Assembly (NCBI GenBank): GCA_020086605.1
Contig: JACBWW010000007.1
Location: 20,653,752 to 20,717,751 of the forward strand
Source: Lanius collurio
Lineage: Eukaryota > Chordata > Aves > Passeriformes > Laniidae
Reading direction: 5' to 3'
Length of the DNA: 64,000 nt
The position numbers and the translations under genes are program-made. Below, in pieces: positions 1-11,811 of the stretch. The notes beneath the pieces were generated by a model. It did not search any database. It was given only the letters and a program-made list of their open reading frames with translations, and was not told the origin of the DNA. Positions within the stretch are counted from its first letter, which is position 1. Each line of letters begins with the position of its first letter.

Positions 1-2649
1 CCCATTAATAATTATTCTGGTGTAGTCAATAAGGCAGCAGGACTGGAACACCTATCAGATACCAACTTCCAAAAGAAACTGGAAATATTAACATGTCTTT
101 TGTGCCATTGCTTCGAACCAAAAGGGCACAATTATAGTTAATTGTTGGAGCAACAAATAATGTCTATAGAAGGCAGATTGCTTTTTGTTTCCTTTCTTTC
201 AGTTTTTTTATTTTCCTCCTTTGTAACTTGAACACAAATAACTTAAATCCTGGTATTAGTTCTGTTCGTTTCCCAGACTTAACTCTAGTCAGTTTAACTG
301 AAACAGTTAAGGACCAAATTAACTACTTATAATTCCTCCTGTTTTAAACTTTTCTAAAATTATTACCCTTATCTAATAGGATATTATGGGGAAAAAAGAA
401 GACCTCTTTATTTCCTCTTCTGTTGAGGACAGCCAGCAGTGGAGCATGATGTCCTGAGAGGCATCCATCCTTCAGAGAATTTTATTCCTCAACTGGACTA
501 AGACCTGAAAAGCCTTGTCTGACCCCGGAGGCAGCCCATTTTCTGCCAGAGGAGCAGCCTAGACATCTCCCAGCATCCATTCCATTATCTGCAAAATACT
601 TGTAAGTACACCTGCTCTATGTCATGTCAGAGAATAAAGTGTAATTTGTAAAAAATTTGGGTAATTTTTCCTCATTGACAAAGATCTTTTGGATTTAGTG
701 AGGCATCCTTTCAAATCAAGCTAGGTGAATAAATAAGAATGGGAATGTTTTGGATATTTGATCTGTTTTCATTTTCTGTTGCATCTGGAATTGATTGCTT
801 AAACTCTCAACAGAGCAACTTTTAAAATGTCTTTTAAAACCTTGTACTTCTGTTTGTGTTTTCTGAGGAGAGTATTAATGTGCATGGATGTACTCTTACA
901 AGATTGAAGAAGAACTCCATAAGAAAACTGAGATGAGATTTTCATTGCTCATTAAACTTCTGTTGTAAAAATATGTCCTAAAAAAAGTATTCCTGGAATC
1001 AAACAAGGGTCTTAGGATATCTCTGACTTCATTATTTTCAGGTTTCTTACTAGTTAACTACATTGCATCAGGATTTAATGTATTAGTTAATTAAATTCAA
1101 AATTCAAATAAAGGGACTGGGCTAGTTATGAAAAGGATCAACTGGGTCTTTGAACAGCAAGCAGAAGTTAAAGAATAGCTGGGGTTAGAGATATGAGCAG
1201 GATAATTCAGGTGCTTGAGGCTGGTTTGGTCTCTTATTTTTCTGTGTCCACACTGAGTACTGAATTTTTTATATTCTAATAGCTGAAAAACAGCCATTTT
1301 GGATTTTTTTCATTATAACAATAACACCTAACAGCCACGAAAAAAAAAAATAAAAAGAAAAGAAAATTGGCCGCTATTTGATTTAAGGGTCAGTCAATCC
1401 TTTTTGTCCTGACAATTGTATCCTTACTGCCCCATGCCTTGGCACATATATCCAGTTTGTTTCTGCACCACAAATTGCATAGCTGGATTTCTTCCAGGTA
1501 TCAGAGAATACAAGGTTCAGCAGCTTGGGTGCCCTATGAAACTCAGGGCTTTGCTAGGTTTTGCTGTAGAAGATAGGGATGTCCAACAGAGGTCTCCCAA
1601 GTGTTAGGAACAGGTAATACATAGTCCAAAATATTATATATTCCTCTGCCCCCAGCAGAACATATAGATGTAAAACATGTTTTACTCTCAAAATTGCTGT
1701 CAGTATATGCAACACATTTTGGATGGGACTTGAGAAATAGTTTATGGCTGTTTCTGTGCAGCGTCTTGTAGTCATTAAAGCAACATCAGGAAAAGTGATT
1801 GTAGCTGGCCTAATTCGCAGTGTTTGTGTCACATGCATTAGAAGCAAGAGTGAATCATTTAGGATGCTGCAGCCATTTCCTACAAGATGGTTTGATTGTC
1901 TCAATGGCCATCAATTTAGGCACAACTTATTTCTGCTGAGGCAAAGGATACCTCATATGCCAAGATAAGCTCATATTATTTAAGGTGAGACCTAGACATT
2001 TAAAAATTAACATTCCTTCCATGTCATGTTACTACTTTTTGATTGCTCTGGCAAATAAACTAAGAGAGATTACATGTTGTGCTGCAGTCAGAACCATACA
2101 TCTATAGATGCTGTAGGCTTCTGTGCTTCATTAAAATCCTAACACACTCTTGGGACACTCTTTGTTCTATACTCTTTTGTTCAAAGGACAATATTAATAA
2201 GATTGCAATATTATTAGTAATATTAATTGATAATCAATTTTCCTTTCACTATGAAAATATTGACTACCTCCATAAGCAGCTCCATGTTGTCAAATATTTC
2301 ACAGCTTCCCTGAAGCTGCAGCCATTTCTTGATGTTTTTATGAAGCATATTCACCAGTTGATATCTTAATAAATAAAATTCATAATTTGTCTCTAAGGCA
2401 GCCTCGAACAGGATCTATAAAAGATTTACAAGTCCTTTTTTTATTATACCACACAAGTAGTCTATTGTCTGAGAAACACAAAACACCCAGAAGATTCCTA
2501 GTCTTTTTCTTTCTTTTACATGTGTGCAGAGTTTCTGTCTAATTTCTAGCATGATTTATTGAACGAAGTCCTTGTACAAACTAATTGGGAAGCAATTTTT
2601 GTTATTCCAATGGAAACTGGAAGGATGTAATTCAATTTCTGAGAAATGA
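1..2649. other. Unassigned AT-rich intergenic DNA
   Basis: I see no gene, RNA or recognisable repeat in this stretch. Open frames are short, under about 120 codons, and overlap on opposite strands without any family motif. The only simple-sequence feature is an A-rich tract near 1340-1366. Old repeats too decayed to recognise by eye could be present. Confidence 0.6.
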
Positions 2650-2782
2650 AATCATAGAATATTTCAACTTGTAAGACACATAAACATCATGAAGTCCAAC
2701 TCCCTGCTCTTCACAGGACTACTCAAAAATATACCATATAATGAACATTTTCATCCAGAGATTCCTTGAACTCTTAAGAGGC
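2650..2782 (-). mobile_element. CR1 LINE 3' end fragment
   Basis: The plus strand opens with ATCATAGAAT, the reverse of the CR1 terminal repeat. It continues with GAAGTCCAACTCCCTGCTC, CACAGGACTAC and a CCTTGAACTC block, which is the usual order at the reversed 3' end of avian CR1. Only the last roughly 130 bp of the element are present, as expected for 5'-truncated target-primed insertion. It is diverged and codes for nothing. A purine-rich A/CAAA stretch follows at 2796-2845. Confidence 0.72.
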
Positions 2783-5065
2783 TGAAAAACTAAAAACTAA
2801 AAAAAACCCCAAAAAACAAGCAAGCAAACAAAACCAACAAACAACTATTTTTTGTTAATCAAAATATAGAAAGCTGATGCTTTAGTGGGAAGCTTGAAAA
2901 CTTTGGTATAATCAGTCCCACATGTTTTTGACACTACTCAAACATTTCACCTATTGATATTTTTTAACAGCACATTTCACAAAGAAACAAGTTATATTTG
3001 CTGTCATAGTGAAGTTGTAAGAGAACTTGCATAATATTTAAAAGTTATTTGCTTCTAACTGATAAGCATTTATTCTAAGTTTCCCATCCCGTTCCTATTT
3101 TGAGTTCTTTTTCTAGTCGCCTCTTTCCATCTTGTAATTAAACGTGTATACTTAACCTGCTCAATAGATTTTTTATTTAAGAGATTAATGATTTTTTTTT
3201 TTTGTTATTAATGCAGGTCAGTCATGAGATGAAGAGACAGAAGGAGTTGGTATGAACCTCCTGTGTTACATTTCTTTGAAGTAGTGTGCGTAGTTCTGGG
3301 CAAAGGAGTTGTACCAGAGAAATGTTTCAAGAGCTCTGGAGGCCGAGAATTACTTTCTGAATGGCTGCTAAATGCCTGTGTGGGCTTTAGCATGGTGTGA
3401 AACTGGGATATTTTGCATTTCTGTATGATTAAATTGATATTTTTATTTTTGCATATCTGACTGACAGAGGAGCACTAGACTATTGACATCGGAGAGAGAG
3501 GCAGCTCTGGATGAAATGCATCTCACCTAACTGTAGCTGCCTGAAAAATGGGCATCTAGTCAAACCTATTTGTCTAGACCTCTTCTCCTTTCCTTTTCAG
3601 TCAATAGAGAAATAGATTCTGCCACAGAAAATTCATGCCCTTATCTCAGACACATGACCAAGATGAGCTGGATTATCCTCTGGGAGTTGCCTCTTTCTCT
3701 TGAGTAACTATGTATAGGGAGGCTACATTTTGAACTCTGAGCAGCCATTTAACTTTTAGATGGCAAGTTGAGCTGAAACAAACTCTTTACATGCATTTGT
3801 AGATCAGCTTTCTGTTTGCAAACAAGAAAATAAAGACTTGGCAAAGCCATTCTATAAGCTGGAAGAAAATACTCCTAATGTATGTTAAAAAGAAAACTGT
3901 ATTTGCATGGACTGTATTTCCAGCCCTTCATCTGATGCTGTGTCAGTGATCTGCTGGGTTCAAAGAGTCGGCAATTCTCAACCCCATGAGAAGAGGAGGC
4001 TGAGGAGCAGAAGGACAGAATGGAAGCTCTAAAAAGCTCTAAGTGCTTGAACAGTGAATTGAGTGAATGAACAGATTGATCAGCACTATAGGAACCAAGA
4101 ACTGTGTTGTTGCAGGTCAGCTACATCAGAATTAGTGAAAGAAGAAAACTAATAATGAACCATGAAATGGAGTAGTATTATGCTAGTCAATATTTTGCAA
4201 AGAGCTGAACAGAATTTGGATCTTCCTTGCTAATTTGTATGTCTCTATTTTTGGAAATATTAGGCCAGGAAAGAGAGGGTTCAGACCTCAGGCTTTACAA
4301 ATTTAAAAGTCAATAGAATTAAAAGTTACACTCTTTAAAATTAAAAGTTTTGCTTGAGCCTGATGTATGTATCTTGTTAATATGTTAAAATAAAAGCTAA
4401 TATCTCTTTCTTGAAATTCTAAATTCTTTTTATTTCCAATTGTCTTCTGAACAGCATGAAATTTCTATGAGTATATTATCAGGAACATCTAGGTTGTTAA
4501 AAATGTTACCTACAGTTTTGAAATTACTTAGTTTAAATTTCCTCCAGTGAAATTCCAGAAATGTGAGCCTTTATAGTAAGCTCTACTTTGAAGTTAACTT
4601 TTCAGTTGTATGTGAATACAAATACTTTATTTATTGTCTTCTAAGCAAAGAAGCAGTGAGAATGCCATAATATTTTTGAGTGCTTTCATGTTGCCATCTG
4701 TAAAGAGATGAATCTGACATCTAATATTACATGGACTCAGTTATGTATTTCTATTGACCAGCAGACCTTTGTGTGCACCCAGTGTTGCACAGATTCAGGT
4801 TGTCCTCGAATCAGTCACTGTGAGTCAGTTTGTCAGAAGAGACAGATGTATGAAATGGAAGGAGAGAATATGCAAATGCTATAATAGATTTTGCTACAAG
4901 TTCCCTCTCAGCCCAGGTAGACACTAAGAGAAGACTGAGCTCAAGGACCAGAGGCAAGTGGCACTTATAAATTACAAGATTAGTTAGTGAGTTTGTACGG
5001 AGAGATCTTGTTAGTTTTTTTTAATTACTATTTTTGTAAAATTGATATAACTTGCAGTATTCAGT
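2783..5065. other. Unassigned AT-rich intergenic DNA
   Basis: Apart from the A-rich (CAAA-like) tract just after the CR1 tail at 2796-2845, I recognise nothing. Short frames are present but lack codon structure, motifs or supporting splice-site context. Confidence 0.6.
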
Positions 5066-5824
5066 TTGTGTGTCCAGGTTTTGGTATCAGAAGGCTGCAT
5101 GATGAACTCTGTGAAAAGATGTCAAGGGCCGCCCTGTGTCAGACACAGCCAGATCCAGCTGGCTCCACAACTGACTCCAAACACAGCAGTCAAAATTATT
5201 TCAGAAAAGGAAAAAACACTGCATGGCAGAAAGAGCAGTGAGAAAAGAAAGTGAGTGAAAAAATATTGGAGACACCAAGATGAGTGAAGAAGAAGATGCT
5301 CCCGGCACTGGAGCAGAGATTCCCTGAAGTCTCTGGAGAGGAGGACAGTGGAGTAGATATCCACTCTGCAGTTCATGGAGGATCATACTCCAGTGTAACT
5401 GGGTATTAACTGCCTGTAGAGACAACTCATGCAGGAACGGGGAAAAAGTGTGATGAGAAAGGAGCATCAAAATGGAGTTGTAATAAACTGCCTCAACCTC
5501 CATTCCTCGTGCCTCTGTGCCCCTGCTAGAAGGACAAGGCAGAAGAGCCAGGGATAAAAGAATGAGGTTAAGGGAAAGGGTGAGGGAAAAATGTTGGTTT
5601 AACATTTTTGTCTGTGTTTTGTAGTATCCAACTCTCTTTTAATAGGCAATAAATTAGATAAATCTTCTACATGTTAATTTTACCTGTGACAGTAACTGGT
5701 ATGAGATCACCATCTTTATCCAGTAAGCTTTTACATCTTGATTATTTACCTGCCCTGTTGAGGACAGAGAGTGAGAGGATGGCTGTATGGGCAAGTGACT
5801 GCTGATCAAGACTAAAACACTACT
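5066..5824 (+). mobile_element. Endogenous retrovirus LTR (avian family A, copy 1)
   Basis: This is a diverged solo LTR of a family that also occurs at 14151-14755 and 34560-36306. Shared landmarks in order are a GTCAGACACAGCCAGATCCAGC-like block near 5135, a GGAGCAGA...GGAGGA region at 5308-5345, a block ending in CCTCCATTCCTCGTGCC near 5500, CAATAAATTAGATAAAT (poly-A signal region) near 5647, and a U5 block TTTTACCTGTGACAGTAACTGG near 5679. Its right edge is about CACTAC at 5822. I judge it ERVL-like from memory of bird LTRs, and the left edge is uncertain by tens of bases. An 18-bp tandem duplication abuts its end at 5834-5869. No internal retroviral region adjoins either side, so a solo LTR is the simplest reading. 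Confidence 0.62.
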
Positions 5825-5833
5825 TTTGTGTAC

Positions 5834-5869
5834 CTTATATATTGAAGAAAACTTATATATTGAAGAAAA
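5834..5869. repeat. Perfect 18-bp tandem duplication
   Basis: The unit CTTATATATTGAAGAAAA occurs twice head to tail with no mismatch. It lies just outside the right edge of the adjoining LTR. It is probably a small replication-slippage duplication. Confidence 0.9.
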
Positions 5870-6154
5870 ATTTCTTAAGTTCAAGTCATTTCAATAGATG
5901 ACTGCATTTATATTTTGTGTAAATTGTATCATGACATGTTCTTAAACTTTCCCTAAACCTACAATGTTTTGTTGGTTTTTTTTCATTTAATGTAACTAAA
6001 TAATTAGGACAGCATTTCATTCTGTGGAAACAGAAGAATTCATAACTTTATCACATTTAACACATGTACCTGTAGTCCTGGTGGACAAGTTTAATGCCAT
6101 TTATTGGTGTAACCTTGTGGAGAATGGGGACTGTTTGGTGCAAAGGCAAGAAAT

Positions 6155-6192
6155 CAAGGGAAGCAGTTATTCCCAAGGGAAGCAGTTATTCC
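6155..6192. repeat. Perfect 19-bp tandem duplication
   Basis: CAAGGGAAGCAGTTATTCC is present twice in tandem without mismatch, just upstream of the clear part of a CR1 fragment. The AGTCCTGGTGGACAAGTT block near 6074 resembles the CR1 segment that should precede that fragment. The duplication may therefore sit inside a degraded 5' extension of the element. Confidence 0.88.
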
Positions 6193-6329
6193 CCTCTGAG
6201 GGGGATACAAGGCCACAACAAGACTACTGTGTCCATTTCATCCCACTCTCCCCAGCCCCCTTCTTCCTCTAAGTAATTTTGAAATTGTGGAGTTTTCTGT
6301 GAGGGACCATAAAGATATTGTGTCCTTGT

Positions 6330-6672
6330 AGGAAAGAAGGCCAGTGGTATCCTAGGTTGCATCAGGAAGAGCATTGCCAGCAGGACAAGGGAGGTGATCC
6401 TCCTACTTGGCCCCGGTGAGGCTACACCTGGAGTTCTGTGTCCAGTTCTGGCTCCTCAGGAGAGAGACATGGAGATCCTGGAGCTGGTCCAGCGGAGGGC
6501 AACAAATTGATGATTCAGATGACTGGCACATCTCTCTTTCAAGGAAAGACTGAGGGAGATGGGCCTATTCAATCTTGAGGAGAAATGACTGAGAGGGGAC
6601 CTCTGCAGTGTCTATCAGTATCTGAAGGAAGGATGTCAAAAGGATGGAGACAGGCTCTGCTCAGTGGTATAT
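6330..6672 (+). mobile_element. CR1 LINE fragment (end of reverse-transcriptase region)
   Basis: A good match by eye to the last coding part of avian CR1 ORF2. Landmarks in order are GGCCAGTGGTATCCTAGG, GCATCAGGAAGAGCATTGCC, the GGTGAGGCTACACCTGGAG block, CCAGTTCTGGCTCC, GAGACATGGAGATCCTGGAG, GTCCAGCGGAGGGCAAC, and AAGACTGAGGGAGATGGGCC. It ends in GGATGGAGACAGGCTCTGCTCAGTGG. Reading frames are interrupted. The true element may begin near 6070. The 3' UTR and terminal repeat are missing, so the fragment was truncated at both ends. A weak reverse CR1-like stretch may follow at about 6735-6860. Confidence 0.85.
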
Positions 6673-8800
6673 GAAAAGACAGTATGTTGGCTGGTTTGCT
6701 TTTGCTTTTTTTTAGAATTATAAATTAAACACTTTTTAGGAAATATTGCTGAACTGTTTCTTAGAGAGAAAGGTAGTTCAAACATTTCTATCTCCATTTG
6801 GAGGAAAGTTTTCTTTACCTCTAAATCAGAGTGAAATTTGCATTTGCCCCGTGGTTCTGATGTGAAAATGTTCATGTCATTATTACTTTGTACTCTATTG
6901 TATACGATCTTTGGTGATCATTTCTTTATGATGCTCTGCTATTTTACAAGATTCAGTTTCAACAAACAAATCTGCAATTTTCTAACATAAATTTTGAATA
7001 GCTCTTCATAACATTTAAGTTTTCTAATTCCAGCGTGTTTATAGCTTTAGCGATTATGATTAGACTGCCACTTTTCTACCAATATAGGTGTATTCTTTCC
7101 TTAGAATGTGTATTCAGAACACCAGTTTAATGCTTAACAGTAAAAATATCTCCTATATGAATAAAACAGGTAGCATAGATTTCCTGGAACTGAGTATATT
7201 TTAGACGTTGTTAATAATTCTCAATAACTTCATCACTGAGATCTGCTTCTCAAAACTCAAACACTAGAAGGACCTTATATTTACCAAATGGTACAATTCA
7301 TGCCAGTGTGTTTTATTTGTTAATTTGTTAATTTATGACAGATAAAATTTAGCAAGGACTATTTTTTGTCTCTAAAAATCAGGTAAGTGTAAAACAATAT
7401 TTTTCTATAGTTGAACCCATGGGGAACTGTAGAAAACCCATTTTATTAAACAAAACCTAAAAAGTTCAAAAATTTCAGTGGGAATGCATACCTTTGTATG
7501 AACAGTCTTAGAGAGAGAAAAAAAATTGGGTGTACAACTTTTTAAATTTGTTGTAACTCCCAAAACCAGTTCCTACTTAAATCATACTTTCAAGCTCACT
7601 TTAGCAGTCAGTTGTTTTTTATGCCTTTAAAAGCAATACTGTCTACTTTGCCCACTTTACAGCCCATTGTCAGGATGGACCTGAACCCAACCAGTGTCTA
7701 AATATTTTATCACCAGGGTCTCTGGGGTAAAGAGATTCCTACAGGAGCAGGTGGCCTAATCTGGACATCTAGTGATAGAATTCAACTCTGTCCGTGTTGG
7801 CACCTACATCTGATCCCATCACTCTTGATACCCTTCAGCAGTCAGTGTGTGAATTGACACGTATGGGCAACCAAGGGCAACCATCAAACAGCAGCCAAAA
7901 AGCAGAGAGTTGATTTATTTCATTACCTTGTTAACAATGCCAGGTTGCAGAGACTCAGGGGGACACAGACTCTGTTTGGCACAGTTCATCCCAGTGGACA
8001 GCAACAGAGGTGGGGCTCGCTGCCTGCCTCACTATGGTAAAAGGCTTCACATGTCTGTGTGTGAGTGTGCTCTCTCTCCACAGGATTTCTACTTCTCAAA
8101 ACAGGTAGAGAATGAACAGTATTAGGCATAATAAATGTAGTTTTCCCACACTGACATTTTTTAGCATTCCCAGGTGCAAGGTCACTTTGAGCAAAATTAT
8201 TCCTTCTTCCTCTTCTGTGTTGAACCCTTTTCTCCCAACAGTGAGTGAATAGAAGCAAGTGTCATTTCACTTTAAATACTTAAACTATGCTAAATGAAAC
8301 AAATCCTTAAAGTGTCTATTGCTCTCTGAGGGAAGCAAGGTTACTAGATTTGATAATAAATCTACATTCAGATGACTAAAGTTGATTTGTATGATCTTCC
8401 CTGATGTTTTGTGACAATTTTGACATTCAGCTACATGTATACTGCCCTTTATCTAGAGGGTTTGATTGGGTAGGCACACTCATCAAATTCTGGGCTGAAT
8501 TTGTCTCAGTAAGAAATCTGAGAGAGAAGGTATTACAGTGTGTAGGGAACTGCTCTAGCAATTTTTGTCATTTTCACACATCTTATCGAAGCAAGAACGG
8601 AAGGAGATGGAAAAAAACAATCGGTTTCAGATGGGTGGGAAGCGCTTAATTCATTTGCACTGTGAATGGAAATGCATAATTATACTGACTTTAGAGCCTT
8701 TTTTTATATCTCACTTCAGTCTTTATAATATAAGACAGATAGTGGTAGCATAATGTCACCAAAAGATTTGTTTAAAATTTCTGATTTTACTCTGTTGTTG
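6673..8800. other. Unassigned; partly GC-richer 7.66-8.26 kb
   Basis: I recognise no gene. The part at about 7660-8260 is less AT-rich than its surroundings and includes GTTGATTTATTTCATTACC near 7909. Reversed, that contains an AATAAA signal, which would suit an old minus-strand LTR, but I cannot place it in a family. Short frames on both strands here show no motif. Confidence 0.5.
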
Positions 8801-9265
8801 TGCTAGGTTTAGTTTAGCAAGCTGCAGATTTCCCTGGGAGCTCAGCGGGGCTGCTTAGGGCAACGTGACCATTATCACCCTCCCGCAGCCCATTCCGGAC
8901 GGCTCTGAGCTCTGGCTCCAGCAGCTGCCACCTCTACAACACAGGGATGGCGAAGGAGGTGAGAAAGGTCCCTCCATGAGGGTTTCAGAGGACCTTTAAT
9001 GGTTACAGCTTGTCCTGGTGACCCCCAGAGGCAGAGAGACCTGGTGATCCCCGAACAGAGGGGTTTCCTCAGTTTGTCGGGGTGCTACATGGGCAGAGTT
9101 GGGGTACAGGAACCAGTGGGGAGAGCCCGAGGGAGTGGCCAGGGCTGGGGGCAGGGGAAAGTCGGGGGTGGGGGGAAATGTGACAGGCATTTAATAAATG
9201 AATCAGTGGGAAATACACCACCACATCACTCTTTAAAAGAACAAGGCTGGTTGCATCTGAAAACA
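8801..9265 (-). mobile_element. GC-rich LTR-like element, minus strand
   Basis: This is a GC-rich block in AT-rich DNA. Read on the minus strand it starts TGTTTTCAGATGC and ends ...TAAACCTAGCA, with a C-rich U3-like part (the complement of the G-runs at 9142-9175). An ATTAAAGG poly-A-like signal (plus-strand CCTTTAAT near 8992) is followed by CCTCTGAAACCCTC. This order fits a retroviral LTR. I saw no target-site duplication, and the edges are chosen from TG...CA ends only. An alternative is a decayed CpG-rich segment of other origin. Confidence 0.45.
9142..9175 (+). other. G-quadruplex-type motif
   Basis: Five G-runs of 3, 5, 4, 5 and 6 lie at 9142-9144, 9147-9151, 9154-9157, 9164-9168 and 9170-9175, with loops of 1-6 bases. 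This satisfies the usual G3+N1-7 pattern on the plus strand. It lies inside the LTR-like element, in what would be its U3. Confidence 0.85.
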
Positions 9266-11811
9266 TAAATGAAATACCAATTAAGCATTATGTTTCTCTA
9301 CATCAAGCAAGTAATGTTACCTTATAGCATCATATGATTGAAACAGAGGGGAAGAAATTCCCCAAATTTCATGATGTCCTCCTTCCGCTCTTTGAAAAGA
9401 TTTGTGTTATCCAGATTGATCTTTTGGCAAGCAGCAATTGTCTTAAGTAATTTCATTATAGAGGTGCAGACACAGGGACGGTTTGGATTAAGACAACATT
9501 TTACACTGAAGTATCTGCTTTGTTGACAAAATTAACAGCTCACTGTCATGTCAGCAGTACCAGTTGAGTACATTGCCAAGTAAAAGGCTTTCAACTCTTG
9601 TTTTCCAGAAGCCACACATATCACTAAATGTAATGTACATGGGTACAAGGAAATCTATCCCGTTTATTTTACTGTAATTAGCTTATACTTGTTGTTGTGA
9701 AGCATCACACTGCCCTTGGGAATAAAGGATAATAGTCCAAATTCAATGCACATCATCTATGTCTAGTGAAAGCATATTTCACCTACTGATCCTGCAGTGG
9801 TATTAACAGTCATAGAACCATGTGTTCTTCTTGACCAAGGATTAGAGGGAACTGAAAACTAACACACCAAAAAGAAATTAGCAATAAACAACATAAATTT
9901 TAAGCTCAGTGATCTTGTCTCCATAACTCTTGTTCAACCTGGTGAATGTCACTGTGAGCACAGTATCTGTGTGGACAGAAGGGAAATAGTGTGACTAAGT
10001 GGAAGGCAGGAAGATGCATAGGTTAGCAGCAACACAAACCTACAAAGGTGTGGGTGTAAGCTTTGATGTGAGCCAGACACTTATCCTACTCTTTTTTCCG
10101 GTATTCTGAAACCATGGAGAAATAAATTTTGAAGCACGTGCAATTTGCTACAATAAAGTGGTAATGTTGCTATATTAAAGGCTCACTTTTCCATCAGGCA
10201 TTGTTGAGAACTGTGCTAGCCAATTGCCATCTGAGGGACCAGCAGTGGGCTGCTGACATACTCCAGCTGTTGCCCCACTGCAGCTCAGAATGAGTGTCTG
10301 AGCTTCTGTTGGTGTCTAAGGACTCCAGAAGGTGAAATAGAACCATGGGTCTTAAGAACAGGTCAAGAATAAGTTTTGAAAACGTTTGTTAGACTTTGAT
10401 TAAGGATCATGAGAGGATGTGGAAGTACAATAGATATCTAGGTTTCTTCAGGCTTAGACCCCAGGAAACAAGTCATTAACAGAGACCTGTTTTGTTAGAT
10501 CCACTGTTATTCACATAGTATTGTCATATGGTATTGATTTTTCTAGTAGCAGGACATAAGTTTTGTAATGAGTTTGCAAGGTTTCAGGAATGAGGGTTAC
10601 TTGTAAGAGTAGTTTTTTTCTATTTCTACAGATACTTGGATTTACTTTTGTTTATCTTTGTATGAGACTATCATGACTTTACAATTCTTACAATATTGTG
10701 CAAATACAGGTATGTTAAAATGGTAGAGGGCTTGAGAAATTATGCCCTGCATAGCCTTGCAAAACATCAGAAAAAGAGATAAAAGGCAAAAGAGTATGTT
10801 TATCAACTTCCATTAAGGTTTTTTTGCTGCTAAAAATTCATAATGTATTCTTTCAATTTCTGAAATAATTACAGCTTGACTAATTATGATTCTTGGATTA
10901 GGCTGTTAAGATATCAATTATGCTAACAATAAATTATTGACTTTATATGTAGGGCATGCTTTCTTTTTTTTCATTTTTTGAGCATGAAACCATTTATTCT
11001 CTTCTAATTGCCTATGAATCCAAAATTTCCATGGAGGAAATGAATAATTCTCCAAAGCTGGAATGAACTGTACTTGTTAACTTTCCAGTAATAACCATTA
11101 AACATTGAAACAGTCTATTTTTATGCAGAATAAAGATGGTAAGATCAATTGTACCTATATTATTCACTCACAAACAGATCAATTTCTTTATACTCAGCTG
11201 TTATTTCAATGTGTTCCTCTCCAATATTGTTAAGGCATATTGAACCAAATTGGAAAAAGGTTGAAGAAAAATAAAACTAATCTGTTGAGGGCCCTCACCC
11301 CATGTTGATGCATATAAATTATCTTAGGAATTTAATTGCATGTAGGAGAGGATATGTGTATATATTACATATGTATATAGAGGATATATACATAAATGTC
11401 TATTTTTAGTCTGCCTCCCCACCTTTTTTTTTTGTTTTTAATACTGCTCAAGTTTTCTTCCTGACTTGAATTTTTGGCCTCAGAGAAGACTGGACTTCAT
11501 TTTTCTCTTAGGAAAGAAATGATTCCTAGACAGACTGTTACAAGAACAGACAGTTACAAAAAAAAGTCAGTGAAAATGCATGAAATATTACAATTTTCCC
11601 TCTTTTTTTTTTTTCCCCCAAAGCAACATATTTTAATGAAGCATTTACATGCCCTTGAAAACAAGAGTTTTTAGGCTCCTTCACCTTTATATATTTTCCT
11701 GTCTCCTCTCTGCTTCATTTAAAAAGGTCTCTGCTTGTCCATGACAGAAGAATAACCATCTCAGTATCTGCTGGAAAAAAAAAAAACAAACTCTGAATGC
11801 AAAATAATTGG
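9266..11811. other. Unassigned AT-rich intergenic DNA
   Basis: I see no gene, RNA or repeat that I can name. A T-rich tract lies at about 11422-11440 and a poly-T/C tract near 11601-11618. An A-rich run at 11775-11786 lies about 25 bases before the start of the following LTR. Confidence 0.6.

Noticed and set aside
6735..6860. Reverse-strand CR1 piece just after the plus-strand CR1 fragment
   Set aside because: A few words (GAGGAAAGTTTTCTTTAC, TTGCCCCGTGG) resemble CR1, but the match is too weak to list as a feature.
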